64,000 nucleotides of DNA from JANWKA01 sp035533815. GTDB taxonomy: Bacteria; Bacteroidota; Bacteroidia; Chitinophagales; Chitinophagaceae. Each line of letters opens with the position of its first letter. Position 1 is the first letter of the stretch. The position numbers and the translations under genes are program-made. Below the pieces are notes generated by a model, which was not told the origin of the DNA, did no database searches, and saw only the letters and a list, made by a program, of their open reading frames with translations. Below are positions 63,431-64,000 of the stretch, one piece after another. The stretch spans positions 22,626-86,625 of the forward strand of contig DATLTB010000113.1 of the NCBI GenBank assembly GCA_035533815.1, written 5' to 3'.

Positions 63431-64000
63431 ATATCATATCATATCCACCAAGGAACTGGAACCGGAGCTGATCCGTCAAGCCCAGGAACAGGGTATCACC
63501 CTGACGGTACAACCCTTTATTGAGACCTTTCCGCTCAGGTCGCAACAACTGACCGCAATCATTCACCAATTGGCAGGAAATCCCCTGAAGATCCTGTTCA
63601 CCAGCAGCTATGCCATAACCGCAATCGCCGAAATATTGCAGGAACTAATCCCCGAATCCTGGAAAATCTATTGTCTTGAAGGCCATACCCTGGATACGGT
63701 CAGGCTGCTGTTTCCCCGAATTCCGGTTTTAGGTTCAGCCAGGGATTCCCGGAAACTGGGCAAGCTAATCGTGGAATCCGGGGATCAGGGTCCTTTTGTT
63801 TTTTTCTGTGGCAACCGAAGGAGGCCGGACCTCCCTGAAACATTGAATAAGGCATCCTTACCCCTGGAAGAAATTATCGTATATAAAACCATTAACTTAT
63901 CTGTGGCCATGGATATCCCCTATGACGGAGTGCTTTTTTTCAGTCCCAGTGGGGCTGAAAGTTTTTTTTCAGCCAATGTGGTTCCCGAAGGAAAAATTTG
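63417..64000 (+). CDS. hemD: Uroporphyrinogen-III synthase, partial (3' end outside window)
   Basis: A frame from ATG 63417 runs to the window edge (194 codons). It overlaps the end of hemC by 14 bases, an arrangement expected for hemCD. The translation starts MPPGKYHIISTKELEPEL and shows the two-lobed HemD pattern: LKILFTSSYAITAIAE in lobe one, PFVFFCGNRRRPDLPETL as the hinge-adjacent GxxRRP-type strand, and VLFFSPSGAESFF in lobe two. This enzyme closes the tetrapyrrole ring with D-ring inversion. The C-terminus is missing because of the window end, not because of truncation. Confidence 0.88.
   Translation, partial: MPPGKYHIISTKELEPELIRQAQEQGITLTVQPFIETFPLRSQQLTAIIHQLAGNPLKILFTSSYAITAIAEILQELIPESWKIYCLEGHTLDTVRLLFPRIPVLGSARDSRKLGKLIVESGDQGPFVFFCGNRRRPDLPETLNKASLPLEEIIVYKTINLSVAMDIPYDGVLFFSPSGAESFFSANVVPEGKI

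Noticed and set aside
1..64000. rRNA, tRNA, CRISPR arrays, insertion sequences and prophage genes
   Set aside because: No tRNA-like cloverleaf sequence, no regularly spaced repeats, no transposase or integrase motifs, and no terminal inverted repeats with target duplications were seen.

Overview
The window is chromosomal DNA from a member of the Bacteroidota, most likely order Chitinophagales (family Chitinophagaceae is my best guess). The evidence is a SusC/SusD pair, two OMP_b-brl_3 type TonB-dependent barrels, a primary sigma factor of the short (285 aa) Bacteroidota type, DUF3857/transglutaminase proteins, DUF3822 next to rsmD, a DUF4249 lipoprotein, a three-subunit Pnt transhydrogenase, and several TAnnTTTG -7 promoter boxes. 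By eye the GC content is near 50 %, with much CGG for arginine. No rRNA, tRNA, CRISPR array, insertion sequence or prophage is visible. This is mostly core chromosome with lineage-specific surface genes between housekeeping genes.

Layout. 0.5-5.2 kb: SusC/SusD nutrient-uptake pair, substrate unknown. 5.5-9.1 kb: a small ORF with a strong Shine-Dalgarno that overlaps an FHA-like/PrsW membrane protease, then an MFS transporter. 9.2-12.1 kb (minus strand): tpiA, a GlmU-like protein, L31 type B and YajQ. 12.2-15.3 kb: an ECF sigma factor, anti-sigma-like protein and beta-helix protein operon, with a DUF2807 protein behind it. 15.5-20.5 kb: two tandem paralogous outer-membrane receptors. 20.8-23.6 kb: an orphan Rieske Tat-lipoprotein, an enlarged Lgt and a bacilliredoxin. 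23.8-29.1 kb: Hsp20, arginine decarboxylase, WbqC-like protein, LEA-type lipoprotein, a heavy-metal-associated protein, pyrE and a NUDIX hydrolase. 29.1-33.1 kb: two consecutive DUF3857/transglutaminase proteins. 33.5-35.8 kb: a TPR histidine kinase followed by the decayed remains of another kinase. 35.8-38.2 kb: operon DUF3822-rsmD-coaD-thioesterase. 38.4-43.2 kb: TPR protein, folB, trxB, DUF4249, two cysteine-rich exported proteins and the primary sigma factor. 43.6-47.9 kb: ltaE, valS and a small exported protein. 47.9-53.8 kb: a surface metalloprotease/propeller/barrel protein, a ModF-like double ATPase and sdaA. 54.5-56.5 kb: an exported helical protein and an RsmF-like methyltransferase. 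56.9-59.8 kb: pntAA-pntAB-pntB. 60-64 kb: heme genes, hemH divergent from hemA-hemC-hemD, with hemD cut by the window edge.

How it fits together. The envelope genes (SusCD, two receptors, the surface protease, DUF3857 proteins, Lgt, lipoproteins, Cys-rich exported proteins) describe a cell with an elaborate outer membrane. The ECF operon and the histidine kinase are the signalling inputs. The rest is translation (valS, L31, RsmD, RsmF-like), cofactor synthesis (coaD, folB, heme), redox (trxB, bacilliredoxin, Pnt, Rieske) and nucleotide or amino-acid metabolism.

I do not see a self-evident new defence or mobile system. The most unusual items are the histidine-kinase relic, the leader ORF plus FHA-like/PrsW fusion, the internally duplicated Lgt, the RsmD motif change, the surface metalloprotease-barrel fusion, the Cys-rich exported pair, and the AT-rich operator-like island at 26.6 kb. 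All functional statements come from motif recognition by eye; no database search was run.
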